This document shows, piece after piece, positions 27,737 to 36,249 of a stretch of DNA of 64,000 bases. The notes under the pieces were generated by a model that searched no databases, was not told where the DNA came from, and worked only from the letters and a program-made list of their open reading frames with translations. The position numbers and the translations under genes were made by a program. Every line of letters begins with the position of its first letter. Within the stretch, counting starts at the first letter, position 1. Source of the stretch: VFJL01 sp037147395 (GTDB lineage: Bacteria > Pseudomonadota > Gammaproteobacteria > Burkholderiales > Nitrosomonadaceae); NCBI GenBank assembly GCA_037147395.1, contig JBAWVG010000001.1, positions 1 to 64,000 of the forward strand, read 5' to 3'.

Positions 27737-29316
27737 GCTTGTACTCGTGCCTCTTGTTCTACCAACCCTTGCAACACCTGCCGCGCAACCTCGATGTCGC
27801 TGAAAGGAAGTCTTTGTCCCCCAATCTCCTGATACATTTCATGTCCCTTCCCTGCGATTAGTACTATGTCACCCTTCCGCGCATTACTTATCGCACGATA
27901 AATCGCCATCGCTCGGTCTTCTTCGATATGATAATTAGCATCCGTTGCTACTGCGATCTCATTGATGATGTCCCGCGGATTTTCGCTTCGCGGGTTGTCG
28001 CTTGTTATGATGATCTCATCTGCTAACTGCGAGACCACTCTCCCCAGCATTGGTCGCTTACCGCGATCACGCTCACCCCCGCATCCGAATACACAAACCA
28101 ATTTTGTATTTTCTATTTTTGGTTTTATTTGGTCCCCAGGTTTGCCAAGGACCTCACGCAGCGTCGTCAATACTTTCTCAATAGCATCTGGACTGTGTGC
28201 GTAGTCCACAATCACAAGGGGTTGTGAGGAACCTCCCAGCCGCTCCATCCTTCCCGTTATAGGCTGCACTTGTTTCACAACCTTTACTGCATCGACTAAT
28301 GTTATGTCGCTTGCTATCAGGACCGCCATCACTGATAACAAATTCGAGGCATTGAATCGGCCCACTAACTCCGTCTTAAATTTTATCCGTTCACTCCTAA
28401 ACTCGACATCGAATTCCAAGCCATCAATGCTTGACTTGAGATTACTCCCCCTCAACCTACTTATTTTTTTAGACTCTATATCTTCAATTTCTGACTCTTT
28501 AAATCCATAACCAATTACCTCAGTTGGAGTTGTTTCTAGTTGTTGCGATATCTCTACTCCAAACTCATCATCCATATTAAGCACAGCATACTTGAGCCCC
28601 GGCCAATGAAATAATCTGGCCTTCACGGCACCGTACTCCTTCATGTCATCGTGATAATCAAGGTGATCTCGCGTCAGATTGGTAAATAACGCCACCGCAA
28701 ATGTTGTTCCATTAATCCGCTCTTGCTTAATTCCATGTGATGAAACTTCCATGGTCACGTATTCGGCGCCTTCCTTTAAAAATTCTGCCATTTTCTTCTG
28801 CAACAGAACCGCATCTGGCGTGGTATTGACGGTTGCCGTAAGCGCACCAAGAAACCCATTTCCTAATGTCCCGATAACTGCCGTCTTTCTGCCCAACGCT
28901 CCCATTGCCTGGGCGATCCAATGGCTGCACGATGTCTTGCCGTTTGTTCCGGTAATCCCAATTACTCCTAATTTCAGGGAAGGATGACCATATACGTGGT
29001 CCGCAATCATTCCTGTTTTTTCATGCAGCTCAGCTATTGGTAAATTTGGCACTCTCCAAGCCGGATTCCATGAGAAGCCATAATGTGGCTCCCATAAAAC
29101 CGCGTTAGCTCCTGCAGAGATGGCCTGAGGTATGAATTCGCATGCATTAATTTTATTTCCCACACACGCTAGAAATGTATCCCCTGGCCTCACCTCTCTA
29201 CTGTCAACGACAAGATTCTGAATCTTCACACCTAGATGAGTTATTAGATGAAGATCAGACTTCTTTTTTATTACGACCCCTGACTGCAATTCCTGGCTTA
29301 CAGGTCTCATATTCAT
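27733..29316 (-). CDS. murE: UDP-MurNAc-L-Ala-D-Glu--meso-diaminopimelate ligase
   Basis: A 527-residue Mur ligase that adds the third peptide residue. VVDSREVRPGDTFLA is the uridine-binding part and GITGTNGKTSCSHW the ATP loop (about 119-132). The DNPR motif in TSDNPRSENP (about 435) selects meso-diaminopimelate over lysine, so the wall is of the A1-gamma m-DAP type, in line with lysA in this window. It is longer than E. coli MurE (495), partly from a charged stretch near residues 275-300. It overlaps ftsI and murF by 4 bases each. Confidence 0.95.
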   Translation of the reverse strand: MNMRPVSQELQSGVVIKKKSDLHLITHLGVKIQNLVVDSREVRPGDTFLACVGNKINACEFIPQAISAGANAVLWEPHYGFSWNPAWRVPNLPIAELHEKTGMIADHVYGHPSLKLGVIGITGTNGKTSCSHWIAQAMGALGRKTAVIGTLGNGFLGALTATVNTTPDAVLLQKKMAEFLKEGAEYVTMEVSSHGIKQERINGTTFAVALFTNLTRDHLDYHDDMKEYGAVKARLFHWPGLKYAVLNMDDEFGVEISQQLETTPTEVIGYGFKESEIEDIESKKISRLRGSNLKSSIDGLEFDVEFRSERIKFKTELVGRFNASNLLSVMAVLIASDITLVDAVKVVKQVQPITGRMERLGGSSQPLVIVDYAHSPDAIEKVLTTLREVLGKPGDQIKPKIENTKLVCVFGCGGERDRGKRPMLGRVVSQLADEIIITSDNPRSENPRDIINEIAVATDANYHIEEDRAMAIYRAISNARKGDIVLIAGKGHEMYQEIGGQRLPFSDIEVARQVLQGLVEQEARVQA

Positions 29317-31037
29317 ACATCCCCTCGCAGCTCACGAGTTGCTGGAAATGACACTATGTTATTGCTGGGGGCATCATGAGGAACGCTCAAAATGCGTAAA
29401 GCTCCCGCCATTACTTGGCTGAATACTGGCGCCGCCACCATACCCCCGAAATATTGTCCGGCGGACGGCTCATCCAGCATCACCGCTATGATCAAACGTG
29501 GACTGGAAGCTGGTGCATAGCCGACGAAAGTAGAAATGTAACGGTCTTTCGCATAACCGTTTCCCTCCAACTTATGCGCTGTTCCAGTCTTACCTGCAAC
29601 TCGGTAGCCACTGATCTGAGCTCGTGGAGCGGTTCCACCGGGTTTAACCACCATCTCCAACATTCTGCTCACGGCAAGTGCTGTGGCACGCGAGATGACC
29701 CGCTCACCCGTCGCAGGTGCATCAAGCTTTAATAGTGATACCGGCTTTAACTCGCCCTCTGCAGAGAATAGAGTGTAGGCACGCGCCAACTGCAATAAAT
29801 TCACAGAGATACCATGTCCATACGACATGGTTGCCTGCTCAATCGGACGCCATGTTTGATGTGGTCTCAACCTTCCGCTAACTTCTCCAGGAAATCCAGA
29901 CCCAGTAGATACACCGAATCCCGATTGACTCAACATTTCCCAGAGTGTTTGAGATGGCAGTGACAACGCGATCTTTGCTGATCCCACATTGCTAGACTTC
30001 TGTATTACTTGCGCGACCGTTAAGAGCCCCTCTTTATGAGAGTCGCGGATCGTTGCCCTACCTATGGTTAAGGTACCCGGTGCTGTTTGGAATACCGTGT
30101 CCGGTGCGATTCGCCCCGCTTCGAGTGCCGCTGCTACGGTAAATGGTTTCAGTGTTGATCCTGGCTCAAAAACATCCGTCAGAGCTCGGTTGCGAGCTCG
30201 TTCACGATTTATTTTTCCGCGATTATTTGGGTTGTAGACCGGAAGATTAGCTAGCGCCAACACTTCTCCCGTCTGCGCATCTAACACTACGATCCCGCCA
30301 GCTTTTGATTTACTTGCTTCTACCGCCTGTTTCAATTCTCGGTATGCTAAATACTGGATTTTGCTGTCTATGGAGAGTGCTATATCTTTTCCTGGCCTTG
30401 GTACGCGTATACTCTCAACATCCTCTACAATGCGGCCCTTGCGATCCTTTATAACGCGACGGCTTCCTGGTTTACCGGCAAGTTCATCTTGCCAGGCTAA
30501 CTCGACCCCCTCTTGTCCATTGTCATCCACATCGGTAAAACCGAGCATATGCGCAGTTAATTCACCCGCAGGGTAATATCGCCTAAATTCCCTTCGAAGA
30601 AATACTCCTGGTATGTTCAATTCGACCACTCTGGCTGCGACTTCAGGCGGCAAATGTCTTTTTAGGTAAACAAAATCACGTTGCGGCCCGTCGATGCGCT
30701 TTTGAATTTCTGCATTACTTATTCCAATAATCTCTGCCAGTTTTTTTATTTGTGACGTCGTTACATCCAAATCTTGCGGACTTGCCCATACCGATTCGAC
30801 TGGCGCACTGATCGCGAGTGGCTCGCCATGCCGATCTGTAATCATGCCCCGATGCGCACTTATTTCAACCACTCGGCTATAGCGCGACTCGCCCTTCTGT
30901 TGTAAAAAACCTTTGTGCATCCCCTGTAAATAAGCAGCACGCCCTACCAACCCCACCAAACCCAGCATCAGAATTACCATTAATAACCGCGACCGCCCCC
31001 CGGGAAGGATTTTGCTCTGTGCAAAATGCTTCATCAC
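29313..31037 (-). CDS. ftsI: Division-specific peptidoglycan transpeptidase FtsI (PBP3)
   Basis: A 574-residue class B penicillin-binding protein that cross-links septal wall. One N-terminal membrane helix (about 15-33) is followed by a pedestal domain. The transpeptidase domain has the catalytic serine in EPGSTLKPF (about 286), the SSN motif in QKSSNVGSAK (about 343) and the KTG motif in AGKTGTAHKL (about 481). It lies 2 bp after ftsL and overlaps murE by 4. Confidence 0.96.
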   Translation of the reverse strand: MMKHFAQSKILPGGRSRLLMVILMLGLVGLVGRAAYLQGMHKGFLQQKGESRYSRVVEISAHRGMITDRHGEPLAISAPVESVWASPQDLDVTTSQIKKLAEIIGISNAEIQKRIDGPQRDFVYLKRHLPPEVAARVVELNIPGVFLRREFRRYYPAGELTAHMLGFTDVDDNGQEGVELAWQDELAGKPGSRRVIKDRKGRIVEDVESIRVPRPGKDIALSIDSKIQYLAYRELKQAVEASKSKAGGIVVLDAQTGEVLALANLPVYNPNNRGKINRERARNRALTDVFEPGSTLKPFTVAAALEAGRIAPDTVFQTAPGTLTIGRATIRDSHKEGLLTVAQVIQKSSNVGSAKIALSLPSQTLWEMLSQSGFGVSTGSGFPGEVSGRLRPHQTWRPIEQATMSYGHGISVNLLQLARAYTLFSAEGELKPVSLLKLDAPATGERVISRATALAVSRMLEMVVKPGGTAPRAQISGYRVAGKTGTAHKLEGNGYAKDRYISTFVGYAPASSPRLIIAVMLDEPSAGQYFGGMVAAPVFSQVMAGALRILSVPHDAPSNNIVSFPATRELRGDV

Positions 31038-31039
31038 GT

Positions 31040-31339
31040 TTATGGAACTCCTTCAACAGTATTTGTATTCCTTACATCCGCTGGCATGATTATTTGAATC
31101 TGTGATAGATCGGGAGCTCTCATTCGTATTTGCCCACTAGCAATCTTTTCAACACGTGTTTTTAGAGCCCATGTACTTTGTTCAAGTTGTAATTGTCTAA
31201 ATTCAATCGCTAGCTGCCTTGCCAATTCCTGTTCTTTCTCCAGCTCGACAAAAAGCTTGCGCGCGTTATGTTGTGAAGTTACAACGCTCAGCGCACAGGC
31301 GATAAGGATAAGTGTCAGCAGCAAACTCAACTTAGTCAT
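31040..31339 (-). CDS. ftsL: Cell division protein FtsL
   Basis: A 99-residue bitopic protein. One N-terminal membrane helix (about 4-22) is followed by a periplasmic coiled coil (about 28-65, rich in Glu, Gln and Leu) and a short tail. It forms the FtsQLB complex that activates FtsWI. Sequence conservation in this family is low, so the call rests mostly on topology and on position between rsmH and ftsI. Confidence 0.87.
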   Translation of the reverse strand: MTKLSLLLTLILIACALSVVTSQHNARKLFVELEKEQELARQLAIEFRQLQLEQSTWALKTRVEKIASGQIRMRAPDLSQIQIIMPADVRNTNTVEGVP

Positions 31340-31387
31340 ATCAGCCGTCTCTTGATAGCCAAGATCACTCCCTTCTCCGATTTCCTG

Positions 31388-32329
31388 CTACGCTGGGGTT
31401 ACTCTTTCCGCCACCCGCATTACTGCACTTCTAGCGCGCGGATTTTCAGCCACCTCTAATTCACTAGGATGTATAGCTTTACCTATCAGACGCAACTTCT
31501 GGCAAGCCAATTCTTGTACTTCCTTCGCTCGCAATGGCACCCCCCTTGGTAATTTGTCTGAATTTGCTGCTTCACGTATGAATCGCTTCACTATCCGGTC
31601 CTCAAGTGAATGAAAGCTGATAACCACCATTCTGCCGCCAGATTTGAGCGTTTCTACACATTGCGGTAACGTCATCGACAGATCTTCAAGTTCTTGATTG
31701 AGGTAAATCCGTATAGCTTGGAAGGTGCGCGTCGCCGGATTCTGCTTATTTTCCCGCTGATGGCTGCACGAACGCACGGCCGCTGCCACGATTTCGGAAA
31801 GCCTAGCTGTTGTGACAATTGGCTCCTGCGCGCTTGCCACAACAATCGCTCTTGCAACCTGTTTAGCAAACCGTTCTTCGCCATAATTCTTTATTACCTC
31901 TCTCAAATGCGCTTCTGAAACAGAGGCCAACCACTCTGCGGCTGTTTGTCCTTGACTCGTATCCATACGCATATCGAGTGGCCCATCCAAACGAAAACTA
32001 AATCCACGTGTCGCTTGTTCAAGTTGTGGTGAAGACACCCCCAAGTCCATCAGAACTCCGTCCACTCTCTCCACCCCAAGATCCCGCAATACCTGCGGGA
32101 TCTGCGAGAACCGGTTATGCACTATAGAAAAACGTGAATCCTTAATGATTTTTCCTGCTGTTACCGCTTCGGGATCCTTGTCGATCGCAATCAGCCTGCC
32201 ACCCCCTCCCAGCCTGTCCAGAATCAACCGACTGTGCCCGCCACGGCCGTAAGTGCCATCTACGTAAATCCCGTCCGGCTTGACTGCCAATGCATCCACT
32301 GCCTCATGTAACAACACCGTGGTATGCAT
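31388..32329 (-). CDS. rsmH: 16S rRNA (cytosine-1402-N4) methyltransferase
   Basis: A 313-residue SAM-dependent enzyme that methylates N4 of C1402 in the decoding centre. HTTVLLHEAVDAL opens the protein. The SAM motif is YVDGTYGRGGHSR (about 21-33), DGVLMDLGVSSPQLE follows near 89, and ISFHSLEDRIVKRF near 238. It is the second gene of the dcw cluster, 21 bp after mraZ. Confidence 0.96.
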   Translation of the reverse strand: MHTTVLLHEAVDALAVKPDGIYVDGTYGRGGHSRLILDRLGGGGRLIAIDKDPEAVTAGKIIKDSRFSIVHNRFSQIPQVLRDLGVERVDGVLMDLGVSSPQLEQATRGFSFRLDGPLDMRMDTSQGQTAAEWLASVSEAHLREVIKNYGEERFAKQVARAIVVASAQEPIVTTARLSEIVAAAVRSCSHQRENKQNPATRTFQAIRIYLNQELEDLSMTLPQCVETLKSGGRMVVISFHSLEDRIVKRFIREAANSDKLPRGVPLRAKEVQELACQKLRLIGKAIHPSELEVAENPRARSAVMRVAERVTPA

Positions 32330-32350
32330 GAGAGCGGTATCGACCCGACA

Positions 32351-32797
32351 CTAAAGTGAGAACCCGTCGAGTTCTGGCGGTATGCCGCTATCCCTGAATA
32401 CGAGCGCATTCTCGATTTGCAAATCCCACTTCTCCTGATCCCACAACTCAAACTTTGCACCCTGCCCCACTAACACCACATCCTTGATGAGGCCTGCGAA
32501 CTGGCGCAGGGGTGGCGGCACCAGAATGCGGCCAGCTCCGTCCATCTCGACATCACTAGCATTGCCAACTAGCAGGCGCTGCAGGCTGCGGGATTGGGGA
32601 TTAAAACTTGAAAGGCTATTTAGTTTTTGTTCTATGGGCTCCCATGCTGGCTGGGGATAGACCAGCAAGCACTTGGAGGGGTCAGCGGTGACGACTAGAT
32701 GGCCGGCGCAAAAAGATAGCAGCCCCTCGCGGTACTTGGCAGGTACTGCAAGCCTCCCTTTGCTGTCCAGACTAATAGGTGTAACACCCCGAAACAT
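32351..32797 (-). CDS. mraZ: Transcriptional regulator MraZ
   Basis: A 148-residue protein with two AbrB-like halves, each with a conserved block: DSKGRLAVPAKYR (about 11-23) and MDGAGRILVPPPLR (about 82-95). MraZ binds TGGGN repeats in its own promoter and represses the dcw operon; such repeats lie just upstream here. The frame is open to 32983, but the ATG at 32797 (MFRGVTPISLDS) has an AGGGA site and matches the family start, and the extension would cross the promoter. Confidence 0.95.
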   Translation of the reverse strand: MFRGVTPISLDSKGRLAVPAKYREGLLSFCAGHLVVTADPSKCLLVYPQPAWEPIEQKLNSLSSFNPQSRSLQRLLVGNASDVEMDGAGRILVPPPLRQFAGLIKDVVLVGQGAKFELWDQEKWDLQIENALVFRDSGIPPELDGFSL

Positions 32798-32846
32798 ATA
32801 ATTCCCTTTATTTTTGGGAGAAACCTCATTTTTCAATCTGAAATTT

Positions 32847-32871
32847 TCCCACTTTTCCCCACTTCCACCCA
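32847..32871 (-). promoter_or_regulatory. MraZ operator: three TGGGN boxes at 10-bp period
   Basis: Reading the minus strand, TGGGT (32867-32871), TGGGG (32857-32861) and TGGGA (32847-32851) are direct repeats, each separated by exactly 5 bases. This matches the known MraZ box arrangement in enterobacteria. The first box touches the proposed -10 hexamer and the others lie just downstream, so bound MraZ would block transcription of mraZ and the whole dcw cluster. Confidence 0.85.
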
Positions 32872-32899
32872 CTGTAATTAAAAACAGGGTGGCAGTCAA
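32871..32899 (-). promoter_or_regulatory. Promoter of mraZ and the dcw cluster
   Basis: On the minus strand TTGACT (32894-32899) and TACAGT (32871-32876) are separated by 17 bases, a good sigma-70 layout. The -10 runs directly into the first MraZ box. Expected transcription starts near 32864, giving a leader of roughly 65 bases. Confidence 0.7.
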
Positions 32900-33159
32900 G
32901 CTGAAAATAAGGAGTTTTTGTTTATGCGACAAAGACTTAAAGCAGAAATCGGAGAAGTTTTCTTGCCAAAACAAATATCCCATAAAAATAAATGAGATAG
33001 GTTGGCAATTGAATGTAACTTATCACTCTCCGGGGTGTTGCGAACGGAACTGGGCGGGCGGTGCAACAAAGAAAAGAAGCCTGATACGAACTCGAGGAGC
33101 GCTCTAAATAAGCCCCCTATAAACTGATATGACCGAACGTATTTTTGCGAAAACGAAAT
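32900..33159. other. Non-coding gap between dcw promoter and rnpB
   Basis: With the promoter and leader, the stretch from 32798 to 33159 is 362 bp without a gene. Outside the dcw promoter I see only the mature 3' flank of rnpB and an 8-bp palindrome (GAGCGCTC near 33102). I find no convincing ORF and no strong terminator. Confidence 0.5.
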
Positions 33160-33471
33160 GAAGCTGGCCGATAAGCCGGGTTCTGTCGTGGACAGTCATT
33201 CCTCTAGACGCACGGTTGCCCGTACGCTCAAGCAACCTACCCGCAGGCTCAGCGAGCAGCTTCATAGCCTGCCTATTTGGTCTTGCTCCGGATGGAGGTT
33301 ACCGCGTTTCACCGTAACTTAATACGCTCGTCTCTGTGGCCCTATTCCTCGCCTTGGGTCTTGCGACTTATAGCGGCCGGCCATTAACCGGCATCCTGCT
33401 CTATGGAGCCCGGACTTTCCTCTCCCTACTTTTCATTGCTGAAAATAGGCAGCGACTGTCTAGCCAGCTTC
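33160..33471 (-). ncRNA. rnpB: RNase P RNA (type A, betaproteobacterial form)
   Basis: On the minus strand the 5' end is GAAGCTGGCTAGACAGTCGC and the 3' end ACCCGGCTTATCGGCCAGCTTC, whose last bases pair with the first (P1). Universally conserved core blocks are present in order: GAGGAAAGTCCGGGCTCC (CR I), GGCCACAGAGACGAG, GGTGAAACGCGGTAACCTCC, GGAGCAAGACCAAATAGG and GAATGACTGTCCACGACAG. The RNA is the catalytic part of RNase P, which trims tRNA 5' ends. Like other betaproteobacterial forms it lacks P13/P14. P12 looks reduced to a 4-bp stem (CGTA/TACG). Ends are placed by pairing and are good to a few bases. Confidence 0.95.
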
Positions 33472-33589
33472 GTTGAAGATACTACCATCAAACGAAAACT
33501 GATAAAGCACGAACTTCCACCACGAAAATCATCCTTCAGCCATTCCGAACAAAAGCCAGGGTTGAGATTTAGAGTTAATGTCAGATTTC

Positions 33590-34330
33590 CTACAGGTTGA
33601 CGCTACGACCACCATCCACTGCGATGATCTGGCCTGTAATATAAGGCGCATCGGCGATCAAAAACAAAACCGTTCGAGCAATATCGTCGGGTTCACCCAT
33701 GCGCTTGAGCAAGGTTTTGCTGATAATGTTATGACGCACTGACAAGTCTTTCCACTCATCATTTTCTGGCCATAAAATAGGACCTGGGGAGACGCCATTC
33801 ACCCTGATCTCAGGCGCAAGTTCCAGCGCGAGTGAACGGGTAAGCGATGACAATCCCGCCTTTGCGGAACTGTAAACGACGTAATTTTTCAAGGGCCGAT
33901 CGGCATGAATATCGACGATGTTAACAATACAACCAAGCTGATCCTTAAGATAAGGAGCAGCCTCCTGAGACAAAAATAATGGCGCCTTCAGATTGCTGCC
34001 AATGAGATCATCCCATCCAGCCTCAGTAACCGCCCCCACCCTCGTAGCAAAAAAGCTGGAAGCATTATTGATCAATGCATCCAGCTTGCCAAACTTCTGA
34101 ATAGTCTGACTAATAAGCCTAGGCATTTGAGAGATATCGAGCAGATCAGCCTGTACTAATGCCACTGAACCAGGACGAATCTGATTGAGCTCAGTCTCCA
34201 ACCCCTGAGCTTCCACTAGAGAAGAACGATAATGCACCATCAGGTTCGCACCCCGCAGGTGCAATTTTCGACAAATGGCTGCACCCACCCTTTTAGCTCC
34301 GGCAGTGATGAGTACCACTTTCCCTTGCAT
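33590..34330 (-). CDS. Short-chain dehydrogenase, pteridine-reductase-like (FolM group)
   Basis: A 246-residue SDR. The cofactor loop ITAGAKRVGAAICRKL with HYRSS (about 8-38) suggests NADPH. NNASSFF is near 88, the catalytic Tyr/Lys are in VVYSSAKAG (about 151-159), and NGVSPGPILWP is near 180. The first block (GAKRVG rather than the classical TGxxxGxG) is typical of pteridine reductases and E. coli FolM, which make tetrahydromonapterin or rescue dihydrofolate. The gene starts divergent to the MidA gene. The exact substrate is inferred. Confidence 0.78.
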   Translation of the reverse strand: MQGKVVLITAGAKRVGAAICRKLHLRGANLMVHYRSSLVEAQGLETELNQIRPGSVALVQADLLDISQMPRLISQTIQKFGKLDALINNASSFFATRVGAVTEAGWDDLIGSNLKAPLFLSQEAAPYLKDQLGCIVNIVDIHADRPLKNYVVYSSAKAGLSSLTRSLALELAPEIRVNGVSPGPILWPENDEWKDLSVRHNIISKTLLKRMGEPDDIARTVLFLIADAPYITGQIIAVDGGRSVNL

Positions 34331-34397
34331 CAGTATCTCCTCTACACTCGCATATTCTGCAATTTTTACAATTTACCATAAAGGAACTTCAGAGCAG

Positions 34398-35570
34398 ATG
34401 CCATTACTACCAGTCCCAAATGAGATAGCACTTCAGCATAGCCGTGCTTTACAACAAATAATCTGTACCGAAATAGTGACTTCTGGCGGCTGGATTTCGT
34501 TTGCACGTTATATGGAATTGGCTTTATATGCACCAGGTATGGGCTATTACAGCGCGGATACAGTTAAGTTTGGCAGCTCGGGGGATTTTGTCACCGCACC
34601 AGAAATTTCTTCATTATTTGGCAAAGCGGTTGCGCGACAAGCAGCTCAAGTGCTTGAGCTCATGGATAGAAAGAGTGGTGATATTCTAGAATTCGGCGCA
34701 GGCACCGGCAAACTCGCAGTTGATTTATTGCTTGAAATGGAGAAGCGAGGAAATCTTCCAGGGAAGTATTTAATACTCGAAGTCAGCGCTCAATTAAGGC
34801 AGCAGCAACAGGAATTATTCAAAAAATTTGCGCCGCATCTCATCGCAAGTGTCGACTGGCTAGGACACCTTCCCTCCAGATTCAATGGCCTAGTTCTTGC
34901 CAATGAAGTACTCGATGCTATGCCGGCTCATCTGGTGACGTGGCAGGATAACAACCTGTTTGAACTAGGAGTAGCTTGGAACAAAAAAACCTTCGAGTGG
35001 AGCGAGCGCCTATTAATGGATGGGGAACTTTTCCAGATTGCGGGTGGACTTAGTCACCGACTTGATCCCGGAAAAAAATACATCAGTGAGATCAATCTAA
35101 CCGTGCCTGGTTTTATTCGGAGTCTTTCAGATATCTTGCAACAGGGCGTAGTACTGTTGATCGATTACGGCTTCGGTCGCAGCGAGTACTACCATCCACA
35201 ACGCGCTCAGGGGACCCTGATGTGCCATTACCGTCACCATGCTCATGGTGACCCATTCTACCTGCCAGGATTGCAGGACATCACCACTCACGTAGATTTC
35301 AGTTCGGTCGTTGAGACTGCGATCAATGAGGGACTTGAACTTTGTGGCTATACTACTCAGGCACACTTCCTCATCAACTGCGGCATTACCGAGATACTGG
35401 CACAGACCCCTGTAGAAAACACCAAGAACTATCTGCCACTGGCGAATCAATTGCAGAAACTAGTGAGCCCCTCTGAAATGGGTGAATTATTCAAAGCCAT
35501 CGCCTTCAGCAAGAATATTCACCAGCCCCTTATCGGATTTGTCAGCGGCGATAAAAGTCGTTTACTGTAA
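34398..35570 (+). CDS. MidA/NDUFAF7-type SAM-dependent methyltransferase
   Basis: A 390-residue protein of the DUF185 family. The N-terminal block GGWISFARYMELALYAP then MGYYS is diagnostic, with FGSSGDFVTAPEIS next. The SAM loop is ILEFGAGTGKLA, and later LVLANEVLDAMP, LLIDYGFGRSEY and GTLMCHYRHH appear. Mitochondrial NDUFAF7 dimethylates an arginine of complex I subunit NDUFS2; the bacterial target is not established. The frame is open to 34275, but that part would overlap the divergent SDR gene, so the ATG at 34398 is used. Confidence 0.88.
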   Translation: MPLLPVPNEIALQHSRALQQIICTEIVTSGGWISFARYMELALYAPGMGYYSADTVKFGSSGDFVTAPEISSLFGKAVARQAAQVLELMDRKSGDILEFGAGTGKLAVDLLLEMEKRGNLPGKYLILEVSAQLRQQQQELFKKFAPHLIASVDWLGHLPSRFNGLVLANEVLDAMPAHLVTWQDNNLFELGVAWNKKTFEWSERLLMDGELFQIAGGLSHRLDPGKKYISEINLTVPGFIRSLSDILQQGVVLLIDYGFGRSEYYHPQRAQGTLMCHYRHHAHGDPFYLPGLQDITTHVDFSSVVETAINEGLELCGYTTQAHFLINCGITEILAQTPVENTKNYLPLANQLQKLVSPSEMGELFKAIAFSKNIHQPLIGFVSGDKSRLL

Positions 35571-35614
35571 ATCATAGCAATGACCCATAGACACGGCATG
35601 ACGATTGAGCATGC

Positions 35615-36187
35615 TCAGCCACCAGTCAACGTCCAGCATCCCATCAAAACGAATGAGGCTGCTGCAAACAGACGTACCCGCTGCATATTAATGCGATGCG
35701 CGAGCGCTTCTCCTAACCACACTGCAGGCACGTTGGCTACCATCATACCGAGTGTAGTTCCCAATACTACCATCGTCATCTCATCATAATGTGCGGCAAG
35801 TGCCACTGTCGCAAACTGGGTTTTATCCCCCATCTCCGCCAGAAAAAAAGCAATTACCGTCGTGATAAAGACTCCGGCACCAAGTATGCGTGGATCGCTG
35901 TCTAACTGATCCGGCTTCAACGCCCACAATCCAAAACCGACGAATGACAACCCAACGATCCAGTTGAGAGCTTGCGCAGAAATCAGACTCGCTAGCCACG
36001 TTCCAACTGAAGCTGCCAGTGCATGGTTGAGCAAGGTAGCAACGAAGATACCCGCTATGATTGGATATGGTCGCCGCAGCTTGGCAGCCAACACAAATGA
36101 TAGTAGCTGCGTCTTGTCGCCGATTTCAGCGAGGGCAACCAGCAAGGCGGGAGTGATGAATGCTTCCAAGGGAGTGAACAGCCGCAA
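35615..36187 (-). CDS. GDT1/TMEM165 (UPF0016) family cation transporter
   Basis: A 190-residue membrane protein with six or seven helices. Two copies of the family motif E-x-G-D-K-T are present: ALAEIGDKTQLLS (about 19-31) and LAEMGDKTQFA (about 113-123), on the opposed halves of the fold. Family members export Mn2+ (MneA in Vibrio) or exchange Mn2+/Ca2+. No yybP-ykoY Mn2+ riboswitch fits in the 62 bp before the start, so it may share a transcript with lpdA upstream. Confidence 0.86.
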   Translation of the reverse strand: MRLFTPLEAFITPALLVALAEIGDKTQLLSFVLAAKLRRPYPIIAGIFVATLLNHALAASVGTWLASLISAQALNWIVGLSFVGFGLWALKPDQLDSDPRILGAGVFITTVIAFFLAEMGDKTQFATVALAAHYDEMTMVVLGTTLGMMVANVPAVWLGEALAHRINMQRVRLFAAASFVLMGCWTLTGG

Positions 36188-36249
36188 AAATAAAAAACTC
36201 TGGGTTGCAAAGTAAATCTGTTACGTCTAACGAAGCTTGTTCTACCTGA

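Noticed and set aside
32798..32983. N-terminal extension of mraZ in the longest open frame
   Set aside because: It contains the promoter and MraZ boxes. The ATG at 32797 has a ribosome site and gives the conserved protein start.
35606..35617. A 12-bp perfect palindrome TGAGCATGCTCA at the end of the GDT1-family gene
   Set aside because: It has no loop or T-run and overlaps the coding end, so I do not call it a terminator or operator.
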